Shown in pieces: positions 26,980 to 36,049 of a DNA stretch of 64,000 nucleotides. The stretch comes from Vibrio metoecus (lineage in GTDB: Bacteria; Pseudomonadota; Gammaproteobacteria; Enterobacterales; Vibrionaceae). The position numbers and the translations under genes are program-made. The DNA is taken from positions 1,178,001 through 1,242,000 of the forward strand of contig NZ_CP035686.1 of the NCBI RefSeq assembly GCF_009665255.1, read 5' to 3'. The stretch's first letter is position 1. Each line of letters starts with the position of its first letter. Below the pieces are notes generated by a model, which was given only the letters and a program-made list of their open reading frames with translations, searched no databases and was not told the origin of the DNA.

Positions 26980-27741
26980 TCACGATTCAATAAGTTCGAC
27001 GTGGTGCAAAAGAGACAACTGCTGAAAGGCGGGCGTGATCTGGTCAACAAATAGCCTATGCATTTCAGACAGTTCACCACTGACCACGGGAGCATAACGC
27101 TCTAATTTGCTTTTGTCTGCAACTAACCAACACTGTTCGCTATGTTCTATGATCGCGCGGGTTAAATTGGCTTCTTCTGGCGTAAAATCAAGCAATTGAC
27201 CATGAGGATTGAGCCCGCCAACACCAAAAATCCCGACCTTGATATTAAAGCTGCGGTAAAAGCGGGTTGTCGCTTCGCCAACGGTATCTTCATCGGAATG
27301 GCGAACTAGTCCGCCAGCGAGGTGCAAATTGATGTTGGGGTTGCGGCTTAAGGTCAGTGCGGCATTGATATTATTGGTCACGACCGTCAAACCGGGATGA
27401 TCGAGCAGCGCTTGCGCCACCTGTTTCGGGGTCGTGCCGATGCCGAGAAAAATACTGCATCCTTCCGGCAGAGCTTGCGCCACTTTCTGTGCGATGCGCT
27501 GCTTTGCGGTCAGGTTGATCAAATCGCGATTACTGAACGATAAATTGTCATTCGGACTGGGCAGGGAAATGCCGCCATGCACGCGGCGTACCATACCTTT
27601 ATCGCTCAAATCATTCATGTCTTTGCGAATGGTTTGTACCGACACCTCAAAGCGTTCCGAAAGTAGGGCACTCGAAAGCACCCCGTGAGTTTGTTGCAAG
27701 TATTCCAAGATTTGCTTTTGGCGGGTGGATAATAAAGTCAC
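26980..27741 (-). CDS. DeoR-family regulator (GlpR-like) inside the ugp operon
   Basis: A 253-residue DeoR/GlpR-type repressor. The N-terminal helix-turn-helix carries the family motif SVQTIRKDMNDLSDKGMVRRVHGG (residues about 34-57), followed by a sugar-isomerase-like sensing domain (about 80-235) with GIGTTPKQVAQAL. It lies between ugpC and ugpQ. This insertion is unlike the E. coli operon and suggests control by glycerol 3-phosphate or a related phosphosugar, in addition to Pho control. Confidence 0.88.
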   Translation of the reverse strand: MTLLSTRQKQILEYLQQTHGVLSSALLSERFEVSVQTIRKDMNDLSDKGMVRRVHGGISLPSPNDNLSFSNRDLINLTAKQRIAQKVAQALPEGCSIFLGIGTTPKQVAQALLDHPGLTVVTNNINAALTLSRNPNINLHLAGGLVRHSDEDTVGEATTRFYRSFNIKVGIFGVGGLNPHGQLLDFTPEEANLTRAIIEHSEQCWLVADKSKLERYAPVVSGELSEMHRLFVDQITPAFQQLSLLHHVELIES

Positions 27742-27765
27742 AAGCTTCCTTACTGTTAACGAATT

Positions 27766-28947
27766 TTATTGCTGACGAGTGCTAGCGACTTTGCTGCTCT
27801 GTGTACAAGAACGGTGTGACTGGACAAAGCGTTTACCTTGTTGATCAAAAAGATGCAGCTGCTCAAGCGCAACCCAGATCGGCAGGGTTTGATGGACATC
27901 GAGCGGAATTTCTGCAGTGACCGCGATGAAATCCTGCTCGCTTTCTAAACCGATAATTTTGCCATGCACCAGCTGGTTCGGACCTAGTGGCTCAACGACC
28001 TGAATATCCAGTTTTAACTCAATCGCATTGGCTAGCGGGTGGAGCGAGGCGTGTTCAGGGCGAATACCTAGCGTGATGTTTTCGGCACTCATGGCGTCAA
28101 ACTGCGGCAAGTAACAGTGCTTGCCTGCGATGTGCAGTTGTCCTTGCTTGATGGATGCATGGAGAAAGTTCATTGCAGGGCTGCCGATAAAACTCGCCAC
28201 AAAGGTACTGGCCGGTTGATGGTAAACTTCGGCGGGAGTGCCGACTTGCTCAATTTCGCCCTGTTTGACGACTACAATGCGATCGGCAAGTGTCATCGCT
28301 TCCACCTGATCATGGGTTACATACACGCTCGTTACGCCAAGCTCACGCTGCAGTTTTTTGATTTCTAAACGCATATGCGCACGCAAAGCTGCATCCAAGT
28401 TCGAGAGCGGCTCATCAAACAAAAACAGCTGCGGATCGCGCACAATTGCACGCCCCATCGCCACACGCTGGCGTTGTCCGCCCGAAAGCTTGGCCGGTTT
28501 TCGGTCTAAGTACTCTTCAATCTTGAGGGTTTTCGCGACCTTAGCAATTTTCGCCGCGATAGTTTGTTTATCCACACCACGGTTTTTAAGGCCGTAGGCG
28601 AGGTTGTCGTAGACACTCATATGCGGATAGAGCGCGTAGTTTTGGAACACCATAGCGATGTCGCGATTGGCCGGTTTTTCGTTATCGACGCGGCGTCCCG
28701 CAAGATGAATTTCGCCAGAAGTAATGCTCTCTAAGCCTGCGATAGAGCGCAGAATGGACGATTTTCCGCAGCCTGATGGGCCGACTAACACGATAAATTC
28801 GCCTTGATGAATCGACAGATCCACTCCCTTAACCGCTTGATGGCCGTTATCGTAAGTTTTGACTAACTGTTTGATGTCTAACATAACAGGCTCCGCGTGT
28901 TTGGCGCTGCGTAGCAGATGAATATTGGAGTTCTGGTTATTTTTCAC
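27766..28947 (-). CDS. ugpC: Glycerol-3-phosphate ABC transporter ATP-binding protein UgpC
   Basis: A MalK/UgpC-type ATPase of up to 393 residues. Walker A GPSGCGKSS, signature LSGGQRQRVAMGRAI and Walker B LFLFDEPLSNLD are present, followed by a TOBE-type regulatory tail. The longest form starts at GTG 28947 and overlaps ugpE by 11 bases. The family core begins near Met22 (ATG 28884), an equally plausible start. Confidence 0.93.
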   Translation of the reverse strand: MKNNQNSNIHLLRSAKHAEPVMLDIKQLVKTYDNGHQAVKGVDLSIHQGEFIVLVGPSGCGKSSILRSIAGLESITSGEIHLAGRRVDNEKPANRDIAMVFQNYALYPHMSVYDNLAYGLKNRGVDKQTIAAKIAKVAKTLKIEEYLDRKPAKLSGGQRQRVAMGRAIVRDPQLFLFDEPLSNLDAALRAHMRLEIKKLQRELGVTSVYVTHDQVEAMTLADRIVVVKQGEIEQVGTPAEVYHQPASTFVASFIGSPAMNFLHASIKQGQLHIAGKHCYLPQFDAMSAENITLGIRPEHASLHPLANAIELKLDIQVVEPLGPNQLVHGKIIGLESEQDFIAVTAEIPLDVHQTLPIWVALEQLHLFDQQGKRFVQSHRSCTQSSKVASTRQQ

Positions 28948-29782
28948 TTTCGACTAATCCTTTTACAAACCAACGTTGGAAAATCACCACCACCAAAACG
29001 GGTGGGAGCATGGCGAGGATCACCATGGCAAATGCGTAGTCATAACGCGGCAAACTGGTTTCATTGATGTTATTGAGAATCTGCTTTATGCCCATGACGA
29101 TCGTGTTGTACTGCTCATCGGTAGTCATCATGATTGGCCACAGGTATTGGTTCCAACCCACCACAAACATGATGATGAAAATTGCGGCCATCATGGTTTT
29201 CGAGAGGGGAAACAAAATATCGATAAAAAAGCGTACTGGCCCAGCGTTATCAAGTTGAGCGGCTTCCAAGAGTTCATCCGGTATGGTTTTGAAAAACTGG
29301 CGGAAGAAGAAGGTCGCGGTGGCTGAGGCAATCAGTGGCAGCACTAAGCCGGTGTAGCTGTTGAGCATGCCCAGATTGGACACCACTTCGTACGAGGGAA
29401 TAATCCGCACTTCAAGCGGCAGCAGTAGGGTAATGAAAATCAGCCAAAACCACGCGCTGGCATAAGGCAAACGGAAATAGACCAAGGCATAGGCCGCCAT
29501 CATCGAAATCACGATTTTGCCAATCGCAAAACCCAAGCCCATGATCATCGAATTCATAATCATGCTTTGTGCAGTGACATTACCCGCAAAGCCAAGGCTT
29601 TTATTCCATGCTTCGCTATAAACTGCGCTGAGGTTATCGCCCAAGGTCCATTGCAAACCTTCAGAAACAATATCGTTAGGTTGATGAGTAGAACTGGCGA
29701 AAATCAGCCACAGTGGCACCAGCATAAACAGTGCGCCAATAATCAGGATCACATGATCCGAGAGTCGATTACTTTTCATCAT
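28937..29782 (-). CDS. ugpE: Glycerol-3-phosphate ABC transporter permease UgpE
   Basis: A 281-residue permease with six membrane helices. It contains the MalG-like EAA coupling loop (DELLEAAQLDNAGPVRFFIDILFPLSKTMM, about residues 190-220). It pairs with UgpA and is encoded six bases after it. Confidence 0.93.
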   Translation of the reverse strand: MMKSNRLSDHVILIIGALFMLVPLWLIFASSTHQPNDIVSEGLQWTLGDNLSAVYSEAWNKSLGFAGNVTAQSMIMNSMIMGLGFAIGKIVISMMAAYALVYFRLPYASAWFWLIFITLLLPLEVRIIPSYEVVSNLGMLNSYTGLVLPLIASATATFFFRQFFKTIPDELLEAAQLDNAGPVRFFIDILFPLSKTMMAAIFIIMFVVGWNQYLWPIMMTTDEQYNTIVMGIKQILNNINETSLPRYDYAFAMVILAMLPPVLVVVIFQRWFVKGLVESEK

Positions 29783-29788
29783 GACTCC

Positions 29789-30682
29789 TTAGTAATGAAC
29801 ACGTTTTTCAACGAAACGGAACTGTAACCACGTCAGCGCCAGCACCAATACGAGAAGCACGACCGATTGCGCCGAACTGCCGCCAAGGTCAGCTCCGACA
29901 AAACCATCGCGATACACCTTGTATACCAGCGAGGTGGTGCTGCCACCGGGGCCGCCGTTGGTCATGGTGTCAATCACCCCGAAGGTGTCGAAAAAGGCGT
30001 AAGTGAGGTTGATCACCAGCAGGAAAAATCCAGTCGGGGCAAGCAGCGGAAAGGTGATGCTCCAAAAACGTTTGCTGTCGCTTTGGCAATCGAGCAGCGC
30101 CGCTTCGCGAACGGCGTAGGAAATCGACTGCAAACCGGCCAGAAAATAGAGGAAGTTGACCGAAACTTGCTTCCAGACAGAAACCAGAATGAGGGCAATC
30201 GAAGCATCGAACGGATCGGTTTGAAAACTAAACTGCCACCCAATGCGCTGAAACAGATCAGTCAGTACACCAATGTGCGGATTAAACAGAAAGCCGCCGA
30301 TAATGCCTGCTACGGCAGGAGCCACGGCATACACCCACGTCAAAGTAACGCGATACGCACTTTGCCCATGAATGATGTTGTCGGCTTTTACCGCTAAAAG
30401 CAGCGCAAGCGCCAGAGAGAGGAAAGAAACGATCACCGAAAACAGTAGGGTAAACCCCAGTGAATTCAGATATTCCGCCGAGCTAAACAGCTCTTGATAG
30501 TTTTCAAACCAGACAAACGTGGAGGAAAGCCCCCAAGGATCTTCCAACATAAAAGAGAGATAAATCGCTTGAGCGGCGGGATAAATAAAGAACACCGCGA
30601 TGATCACTATCTGCGGCGCAAGCAGCAAATAGGGCAGCGGAGTGTGAGCGAAATGTTGTCGACGTTGCACAGATAAACTCAA
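29789..30682 (-). CDS. ugpA: Glycerol-3-phosphate ABC transporter permease UgpA
   Basis: A 297-residue permease with six membrane helices and the EAA loop YAVREAALLDCQSDSKRFWSITFPLL. It forms the transport channel with UgpE. A hairpin separates it from ugpB, which fits lower expression than the binding protein. Confidence 0.93.
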   Translation of the reverse strand: MSLSVQRRQHFAHTPLPYLLLAPQIVIIAVFFIYPAAQAIYLSFMLEDPWGLSSTFVWFENYQELFSSAEYLNSLGFTLLFSVIVSFLSLALALLLAVKADNIIHGQSAYRVTLTWVYAVAPAVAGIIGGFLFNPHIGVLTDLFQRIGWQFSFQTDPFDASIALILVSVWKQVSVNFLYFLAGLQSISYAVREAALLDCQSDSKRFWSITFPLLAPTGFFLLVINLTYAFFDTFGVIDTMTNGGPGGSTTSLVYKVYRDGFVGADLGGSSAQSVVLLVLVLALTWLQFRFVEKRVHY

Positions 30683-30703
30683 AATTGACGTAAGAGAAGA
30701 TAA

Positions 30704-30726
30704 GCCGCCATCTTTCGAATGGCGGC
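30704..30726 (-). promoter_or_regulatory. Intercistronic hairpin between ugpB and ugpA
   Basis: GCCGCCAT and ATGGCGGC pair around a seven-base loop, eight bases beyond the ugpB stop. It is not followed by a clear U run, so an mRNA-stabilising or partly terminating stem is more likely than a full terminator. Confidence 0.6.
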
Positions 30727-30734
30727 CATTGAGG

Positions 30735-32039
30735 CTATTGCACCGTACGTGCGAAGCGATCCAGTAGCTTGGCGCTTTCGTTTTCCACTTTGTTCAAGCT
30801 GCTCTCTACCGTTGAGCGGCCAGCAAAAATGTTATCGAATTCGCGGTGCATCACTTCACGCACTTGTGGGTAGTAACCGAGGCGATAGCCTTTGGTCCAC
30901 TCGCCATCCGGCAGGCTAAGCTGTTTCACGCCCACTTCTGCATCGGGGTTTTCTTGGTAGTAGCCCGATTGTTTCGTGAGTTCGTATGCCGCATTCGTCA
31001 CTGGGACGTAACCAGTGGTTTTGTGCCAGTACATTTGCGTTTCAGGCTTGGTCAAATAAGCGAAGAATGCCGCTACACCTTTGTCTTGCGCTTTACTGTG
31101 GCCTTGCAGAGCAAACAGGGCTGCACCACCAATAAAGGTGTGAGTCGGATTTTTGGTGACCGATTCCCAGTAAGGCAAGTAGGTGGTACCGAGATTGAAT
31201 TTTACGCGGTTACGCAAGCCGCCGAATGAGCCAGAAGAGCCCATCCACATCGCCACTTCACCACGTTCGAATGGGGTTTGGTTGGCATCCCAATCACTGC
31301 CGTAATATTTGTAATAACCTTTATCCGACCACTCTTTGAGTTTTTTCACATGCATCAGCATATCGTCAGAGTTAAACATGATCTTGGTTGAGAGATCTTG
31401 GTAACCATTCTGCTTATCGGAAAGTGGCAGATTGTGGCGAGATTTGAAGTTCTCGAACATGATCCATGGCGTTAACGATTGGGCAAATCCCGCTTGGCCT
31501 TTTTCAGCTAGCTTAGCGGCCACTTGCTCTAGCTGCTCGTAAGTTTGTGGGGCTTTCGCGTTAACAGAAGCCAGCATATCTTTGTTGTAATACAGCACAG
31601 GCGTTGAGCTGTTGAATGGCATGCCGACCATTTTGCCTTTGTTGTCCGCATAAAAGTTACGCACGCCAGCAATGTAATCTTGTGAAGTAAAGGGGTAGCC
31701 GGATTCGATCATCAGATCTTGCACCGGTTTTGCCACGCCTTTTCCGCTCATAATCGTTGCAGCACCCGCATCAAACACTTGCAGAATATTTGGGGCTTGG
31801 CCTGCACGAAAGGCAGCGATGCCTGCGGTAAGTGTTTCTGTGTACGAACCTTTGTAAACAGGAGTGAGCTTATAATCGCTTTGCGACGCATTAAACTCAT
31901 TGGCGAGGTGATTGACGGTTTCGCCCAGTTGACCACCCATGGCATGCCACCAAGTGATTTCCGTGGCCGCGAGGGTCGAAGTTGAAAATACGCCAGAAAC
32001 CGTTGCGGTTAGTAAGCCTGATAACCATACCTTATTCAT
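30735..32039 (-). CDS. ugpB: Glycerol-3-phosphate ABC transporter substrate-binding protein UgpB
   Basis: A 434-residue periplasmic binding protein. The signal peptide is MNKVWLSGLLTATVSGVFST, cleaved near TLAA before TEITWWHAMGG. The TEITWWHAMGGQLGETVN opening and later NSSTPVLYYNKDML are typical of UgpB. It probably binds glycerol 3-phosphate and glycerophosphodiesters. First gene of ugpBAEC-deoR-ugpQ. Confidence 0.94.
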   Translation of the reverse strand: MNKVWLSGLLTATVSGVFSTSTLAATEITWWHAMGGQLGETVNHLANEFNASQSDYKLTPVYKGSYTETLTAGIAAFRAGQAPNILQVFDAGAATIMSGKGVAKPVQDLMIESGYPFTSQDYIAGVRNFYADNKGKMVGMPFNSSTPVLYYNKDMLASVNAKAPQTYEQLEQVAAKLAEKGQAGFAQSLTPWIMFENFKSRHNLPLSDKQNGYQDLSTKIMFNSDDMLMHVKKLKEWSDKGYYKYYGSDWDANQTPFERGEVAMWMGSSGSFGGLRNRVKFNLGTTYLPYWESVTKNPTHTFIGGAALFALQGHSKAQDKGVAAFFAYLTKPETQMYWHKTTGYVPVTNAAYELTKQSGYYQENPDAEVGVKQLSLPDGEWTKGYRLGYYPQVREVMHREFDNIFAGRSTVESSLNKVENESAKLLDRFARTVQ

Positions 32040-32130
32040 TGATTCATTCCTTGTAAGTTTCGAACGAGACTGTTGGTGTTTCGTTGGAAGGTATAGTGGC
32101 GAGCAAAAGTTACAGAGCGGTGGCTAGTTA

Positions 32131-32148
32131 ATGACAAAAAAATGAAAG
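32131..32148 (-). promoter_or_regulatory. Pho box before ugpB
   Basis: On the minus strand CTTTCATTTTTTTGTCAT matches the two 7-base PhoB repeats (CTGTCAT, 11-base period) in 13 of their 14 positions. It lies about 92 bases before the ugpB start. Phosphate-starvation induction is predicted. The rest of the 305-base gap holds the Fur box of the opposite operon. Confidence 0.72.
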
Positions 32149-32284
32149 ATCTATCAAGGATTTATGTCAAGGTGCAACGCGATGCATTTGTTTGGACGCT
32201 TCATGATGAATACCAATTACCATTTTTTGTACACGAACAGGGATTTATGTCGCCAAAGAGCAGAAACGATGAATGAATCCGGTT

Positions 32285-32303
32285 GATAATGAGAGTGTTT
32301 CTC
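32285..32303 (+). promoter_or_regulatory. Probable Fur box before the TonB2 operon
   Basis: GATAATGAGAGTGTTTCTC matches the 19-base Fur consensus at 14 positions and lies 42 bases before the first gene. Iron repression fits the TonB2 role. Confidence 0.65.
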
Positions 32304-32344
32304 AATAGAATCCTACTCATTCCGAAAAAGGCAAATCACACTCT

Positions 32345-33103
32345 ATGAAAAGATGTCTCTCACTCCTTTGCGTATCGGCACTTTTGCCAGCGCATGCTAC
32401 TTCGCTCGATCAAGCGCAAGCGATTCAAAACAGCACCAACCAAGCTTCTGCACAAAGCCAACAGAAAATTGATCGCAGTGCAGAAAAGACTCTGGTATTA
32501 CGCGCGGAAATTGAGCAACTGAATGAAGAAGTCAAAAACCTTCAGATCTATCGTAATCATTTACAGTCTCTGGTCGCGAACCAAGAGCAAGAGATGAGCA
32601 GTCTTGAGCAGCAAACGGAAGAGATTAAACGTACTCGTCAAGGGATTGTGCCACTGATGTACGACATGATTGAGGGATTAGAGGAGTGGGTAGCGCAGGA
32701 TAAGCCGATCCGTCTCGCAGCCCGTCAAGAACGCATTGAAAAGCTCAAAGAACTGATGCCGCGTGCTGATGTCAGCGATGCTGAAAAATATCGCCGTATT
32801 CTTGAGGCGTACCAAATTGAACTGGATTACGGTAACAAGCTGGGTACTTACCAAGCGAAAATTGCCTTGTCTTCCGCACAGCAGGTAGAAGCTGAAGTGC
32901 TTTATTTAGGTCGTTTAGTGCTGCTGGCTCGTAGCCTTGATGGTGAACAATTCTGGAATTGGGATGCGAAACAGCAGTCATGGCAAGCACTTTCGGATGC
33001 GAACAAAAGTGATCTCAATGCTGCTTACCAACTGGCACAACAGCAAATTGCACCGATACTCTTGAACTTGCCTGTTTCTTTGACCGCTGCGGAGGCTAAA
33101 TAA
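32345..33103 (+). CDS. DUF3450 periplasmic coiled-coil protein of the TonB2 operon
   Basis: A 252-residue exported protein. The signal peptide is MKRCLSLLCVSALLPAHA, followed by a long coiled coil (about 40-100) rich in Gln/Glu. It is found at the head of many ttpC-exbB2-exbD2-tonB2 operons. Its stop overlaps the ttpC start as TAATG, so the two are translationally coupled. The precise function is unknown; a periplasmic helper of the energy-transducing complex is inferred. Confidence 0.85.
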   Translation: MKRCLSLLCVSALLPAHATSLDQAQAIQNSTNQASAQSQQKIDRSAEKTLVLRAEIEQLNEEVKNLQIYRNHLQSLVANQEQEMSSLEQQTEEIKRTRQGIVPLMYDMIEGLEEWVAQDKPIRLAARQERIEKLKELMPRADVSDAEKYRRILEAYQIELDYGNKLGTYQAKIALSSAQQVEAEVLYLGRLVLLARSLDGEQFWNWDAKQQSWQALSDANKSDLNAAYQLAQQQIAPILLNLPVSLTAAEAK

Positions 33104-34479
33104 TGAAGTTTAAACACTCCGCCTTGGCGTTGGCATTAACCCTTCCTCTAGCTCTCGGTTTTAGCTCTGCTTACGCGGCAGATGATTTAGTGCAAAAAGC
33201 CAATCAAGATAAAGCGCAGCAACAGCAGCATAACCAGCAGCGTGAATCCGGTTTTGTGCAAACCGAACAAGAGCTTCAAGCTGCGAAAGCCGCTTTGCTC
33301 ACTGAACGCAATCGCCTGCAAAAAGAGGCAGATCAGCTCTCTACTCAGTTCAGTGACAACGAAAATACGCTCGCGCGCCTTGAAGAAACGTTGCGACTGG
33401 AAACGGGCAGCTTAGGCGAGATGTTTGGTGTGGTACGCCAAAATGCCAAAGAGCTGCAAAATGAACTGGATCAATCAGTGACTGGCGTTGAGCCTCGTGC
33501 TTATCAAAGTAGCATTGATGAAGTCGTTGCGGCGAAAACCTTGCCTTCGATGGCTCAACTGCGTGGCTTGTGGCAAGCCATGAATGAAGAAATTCAAGCC
33601 AGTGCACAAGTTGAGCCGACGGAAATTGCTTGGTTAAACGGGCAGGGCGAAACGCAAACGGAACCTGCATTGCGTTTAGGCTCATTCGGATTGGTTACTA
33701 AAAAAGGCTATGTAAAGTGGGATAACCAACGTCAACAAGCGGTGAGTTATCAACAACTGCCGTCAGATTTCCCAACCTTAAGTCGAATTCAATCACTCAC
33801 CTCAGGTGACGTTGTCACCATGAAGGTTGATCCATCACGCGGTTTATTGCTAGAACAACTAGCTTTAACTCCAACATTAAGTCAGCGCCTACAAGCCGGT
33901 GGCGTGATTGGTAACGTGATTCTCGTGTTACTGGGTGTGGGGCTGATTATCGCTCTATACCGTGGCGCGATATTGGCCACTCTGCGTCAAAAGATTAAGG
34001 CTCAGCTCAAAAATCCTGATCAGCCGGGGAATAACCCACTGGGTCGCATTTTGGCGGTTTACAACAAAGAGCAGCAACGCAGTGTGGAAGCACTTGAACT
34101 CCGTTTGTTGGAAGCCGTGGTGGATGAGCAAAACCACCTTGAAACGGGTTTATCCATGCTGAAATTATTGGCTGCGTTAGCACCAATGCTCGGCCTGCTC
34201 GGTACAGTGACCGGGATGATTGAAACCTTCCAAGTGATCACTCAGTTTGGTAACGGTGACCCGAAAGTCATGGCGGGCGGCATTTCGATGGCCTTGGTGA
34301 CAACCGTTGAAGGTTTGATTGCGGCGATTCCGCTCTTACTGGCGCACAATATTCTCAGCGCACAAGCAGAAGCGATTCGCAATATTCTGGAGAAACAAGG
34401 GATTGGACTGGTTGCTCAACAAGCGGAGCTTGACTGCTCCGCTCAATCGGTTCAACCACTTGTTAAACAAACCGCGTAA
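33103..34479 (+). CDS. ttpC: TtpC, TonB2-system MotA/TolQ/ExbB-family protein
   Basis: A 458-residue fourth component of the Vibrio TonB2 system, needed for TonB2-dependent iron uptake. It has a cleavable signal peptide (MKFKHSALALALTLPLALGF), an extra coiled-coil periplasmic domain (about 30-265), a membrane helix at about 268-290, and a C-terminal ExbB/MotA domain with LAPMLGLLGTVTGMIETF. ExbB proper lacks the long N-terminal domain, which separates the two. Confidence 0.93.
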   Translation: MKFKHSALALALTLPLALGFSSAYAADDLVQKANQDKAQQQQHNQQRESGFVQTEQELQAAKAALLTERNRLQKEADQLSTQFSDNENTLARLEETLRLETGSLGEMFGVVRQNAKELQNELDQSVTGVEPRAYQSSIDEVVAAKTLPSMAQLRGLWQAMNEEIQASAQVEPTEIAWLNGQGETQTEPALRLGSFGLVTKKGYVKWDNQRQQAVSYQQLPSDFPTLSRIQSLTSGDVVTMKVDPSRGLLLEQLALTPTLSQRLQAGGVIGNVILVLLGVGLIIALYRGAILATLRQKIKAQLKNPDQPGNNPLGRILAVYNKEQQRSVEALELRLLEAVVDEQNHLETGLSMLKLLAALAPMLGLLGTVTGMIETFQVITQFGNGDPKVMAGGISMALVTTVEGLIAAIPLLLAHNILSAQAEAIRNILEKQGIGLVAQQAELDCSAQSVQPLVKQTA

Positions 34480-34485
34480 GGGCGA

Positions 34486-35028
34486 ATGATGAATTCAGCA
34501 TTCTCTTTCCTACTGGAATACTGGCAGCAGCTTGAGCAGTTTATGGCTCAAGGCGGGGCGGTACTTTGGTGGTTAGCGGCTGTCGTATTGCTGTGCTGGT
34601 TACTGGTGATTGAGCGCGTATTGTTTCTGACGCTGGCGTTTCCAAAGCAACGTCAGCATTGGATTACCTCGTGGTTACAACGTAGCGATCAACAGAGTTG
34701 GTTTGCCCGTTCCATTCGCGAGCAATGGCTTGGCGAAGCGCACATTGCATTACATCAGAATCTTAATCTGATTAAGGTTCTGGTGGCCATTTGTCCTATG
34801 CTCGGACTACTTGGTACGGTAACAGGGATGATTTCGGTGTTCGATGTAATGGCGACTCAAGGCAGTAGCGATCCCAAGTTGATGGCCTCAGGCATTTCAC
34901 TCGCCACCTTACCCACTATGGCAGGCATGGTGGCCGCATTAGCCGGACTTTTTGTTCACGCACGTTTAAGCAAAACCTGTCGTGGACTTGAAATGAAATT
35001 AGAACAAGCGTTAAGGAGCCAATCATGA
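34486..35028 (+). CDS. exbB2: ExbB2, TonB2-system proton channel subunit
   Basis: A 180-residue ExbB/TolQ-type protein with three membrane helices. The conserved CPMLGLLGTVTGMISVFDVMA segment (about 103-123) and a Thr-containing third helix are present. It forms the proton-driven motor with ExbD2. Met1 and Met2 are both possible starts. It overlaps exbD2 by ATGA. Confidence 0.93.
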   Translation: MMNSAFSFLLEYWQQLEQFMAQGGAVLWWLAAVVLLCWLLVIERVLFLTLAFPKQRQHWITSWLQRSDQQSWFARSIREQWLGEAHIALHQNLNLIKVLVAICPMLGLLGTVTGMISVFDVMATQGSSDPKLMASGISLATLPTMAGMVAALAGLFVHARLSKTCRGLEMKLEQALRSQS

Positions 35029-35429
35029 GGCTAGGGCGCAGACCTTCCAAGCAAGATGAAGCGCAGATCGATCTAACGTCGATGCTGGATATCGTCTTTA
35101 TCATGTTAATTTTCTTTATTGTGACGAGCTCGTTTGTGCGCGAATCGGGTGTCGAAGTCAATCGTCCCACCGCAGCGCATGCGGTGAGCCAAAAACAAGC
35201 TGGGATTTTTGTTGCGATTACCGCGGCCAATGACATCTACATTGATAAACGTCAGGTCGATGTGGAACGAGTGCAAGCGACTCTAGAACATCTTTTGCTA
35301 GATCAGCCGGATGCCTCACTGGTGATTCAAGCCGATGAACATGCGTTTAACGGCACGGTAGTGAAAGTGATGGATGCAGCAAAAGGTGCGGGTGTGAAAA
35401 ACATTGCGCTTGCAGCGGAGAAACCCTGA
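35025..35429 (+). CDS. exbD2: ExbD2, TonB2-system motor subunit
   Basis: A 134-residue protein with one N-terminal membrane helix. It carries the functional Asp in DLTSMLDIVFIMLIFF (about residues 17-32), followed by a periplasmic ExbD/TolR domain. Stop and tonB2 start overlap as TGATG. Confidence 0.93.
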   Translation: MRLGRRPSKQDEAQIDLTSMLDIVFIMLIFFIVTSSFVRESGVEVNRPTAAHAVSQKQAGIFVAITAANDIYIDKRQVDVERVQATLEHLLLDQPDASLVIQADEHAFNGTVVKVMDAAKGAGVKNIALAAEKP

Positions 35430-36049
35430 TGGGTCGCTTGATCTTAGCCAGCCCAATTGCTCTCGCTGTTACGTTGGCACTGTTTAGCCTGATGGCTTGG
35501 ATGGTGGATAACGGCGGGAAAAGCATTCCTAAGCCAACTGCGGCACTAAATTTTACGATGGTGATGGCAGAGCAGGAACAAGATGTACAACGCAGGCAGC
35601 GTAGTGTGCCGGAACAGCCACAAGTACCGCAAGTGCCAACTCAAGCGCCTGCGAGATCTGAGCAAACTGCCGCGATGGATGTGTCATCACTCAATCCGCT
35701 GGTGGATTTAAACCTTAGCACCGCGATTGAAGGTGTGGCAGTGAATGCCCCACAATTTGGTGAATTTTCGGTGAATCAGCAAGTGATGCCTTTGCATCGA
35801 GTCGAGCCTAACTATCCAGCCAAAGCCTTGCAACGTGGGGTTGAAGGGTATGTTACGCTGCGTTTTAACATTGATGAACTGGGCAAAACTCGCGACATTG
35901 AAGTGGTGGATGCCAACCCCAAACGTTATTTTGAACGTGAAGCGATGCTGGCTTTGCGTAACTGGAAATACCAACCGAAAATTGTGGATGGTAAAGCCGT
36001 GCTTCAAACCGGGCTGACGGTTCGACTGGAGTTTAAGTTACAAAAATGA
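35429..36049 (+). CDS. tonB2: TonB2, energy transducer to outer membrane receptors
   Basis: A 206-residue short TonB. It has an N-terminal anchor helix (about 7-26), a Pro/Gln-rich linker (about 55-85) and a C-terminal domain with the signature YPAKALQRGVEGYVTLRFNI. Lacking a long proline-rich spacer is typical of TonB2 rather than TonB1. It drives siderophore and haem receptors. Confidence 0.94.
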   Translation: MGRLILASPIALAVTLALFSLMAWMVDNGGKSIPKPTAALNFTMVMAEQEQDVQRRQRSVPEQPQVPQVPTQAPARSEQTAAMDVSSLNPLVDLNLSTAIEGVAVNAPQFGEFSVNQQVMPLHRVEPNYPAKALQRGVEGYVTLRFNIDELGKTRDIEVVDANPKRYFEREAMLALRNWKYQPKIVDGKAVLQTGLTVRLEFKLQK

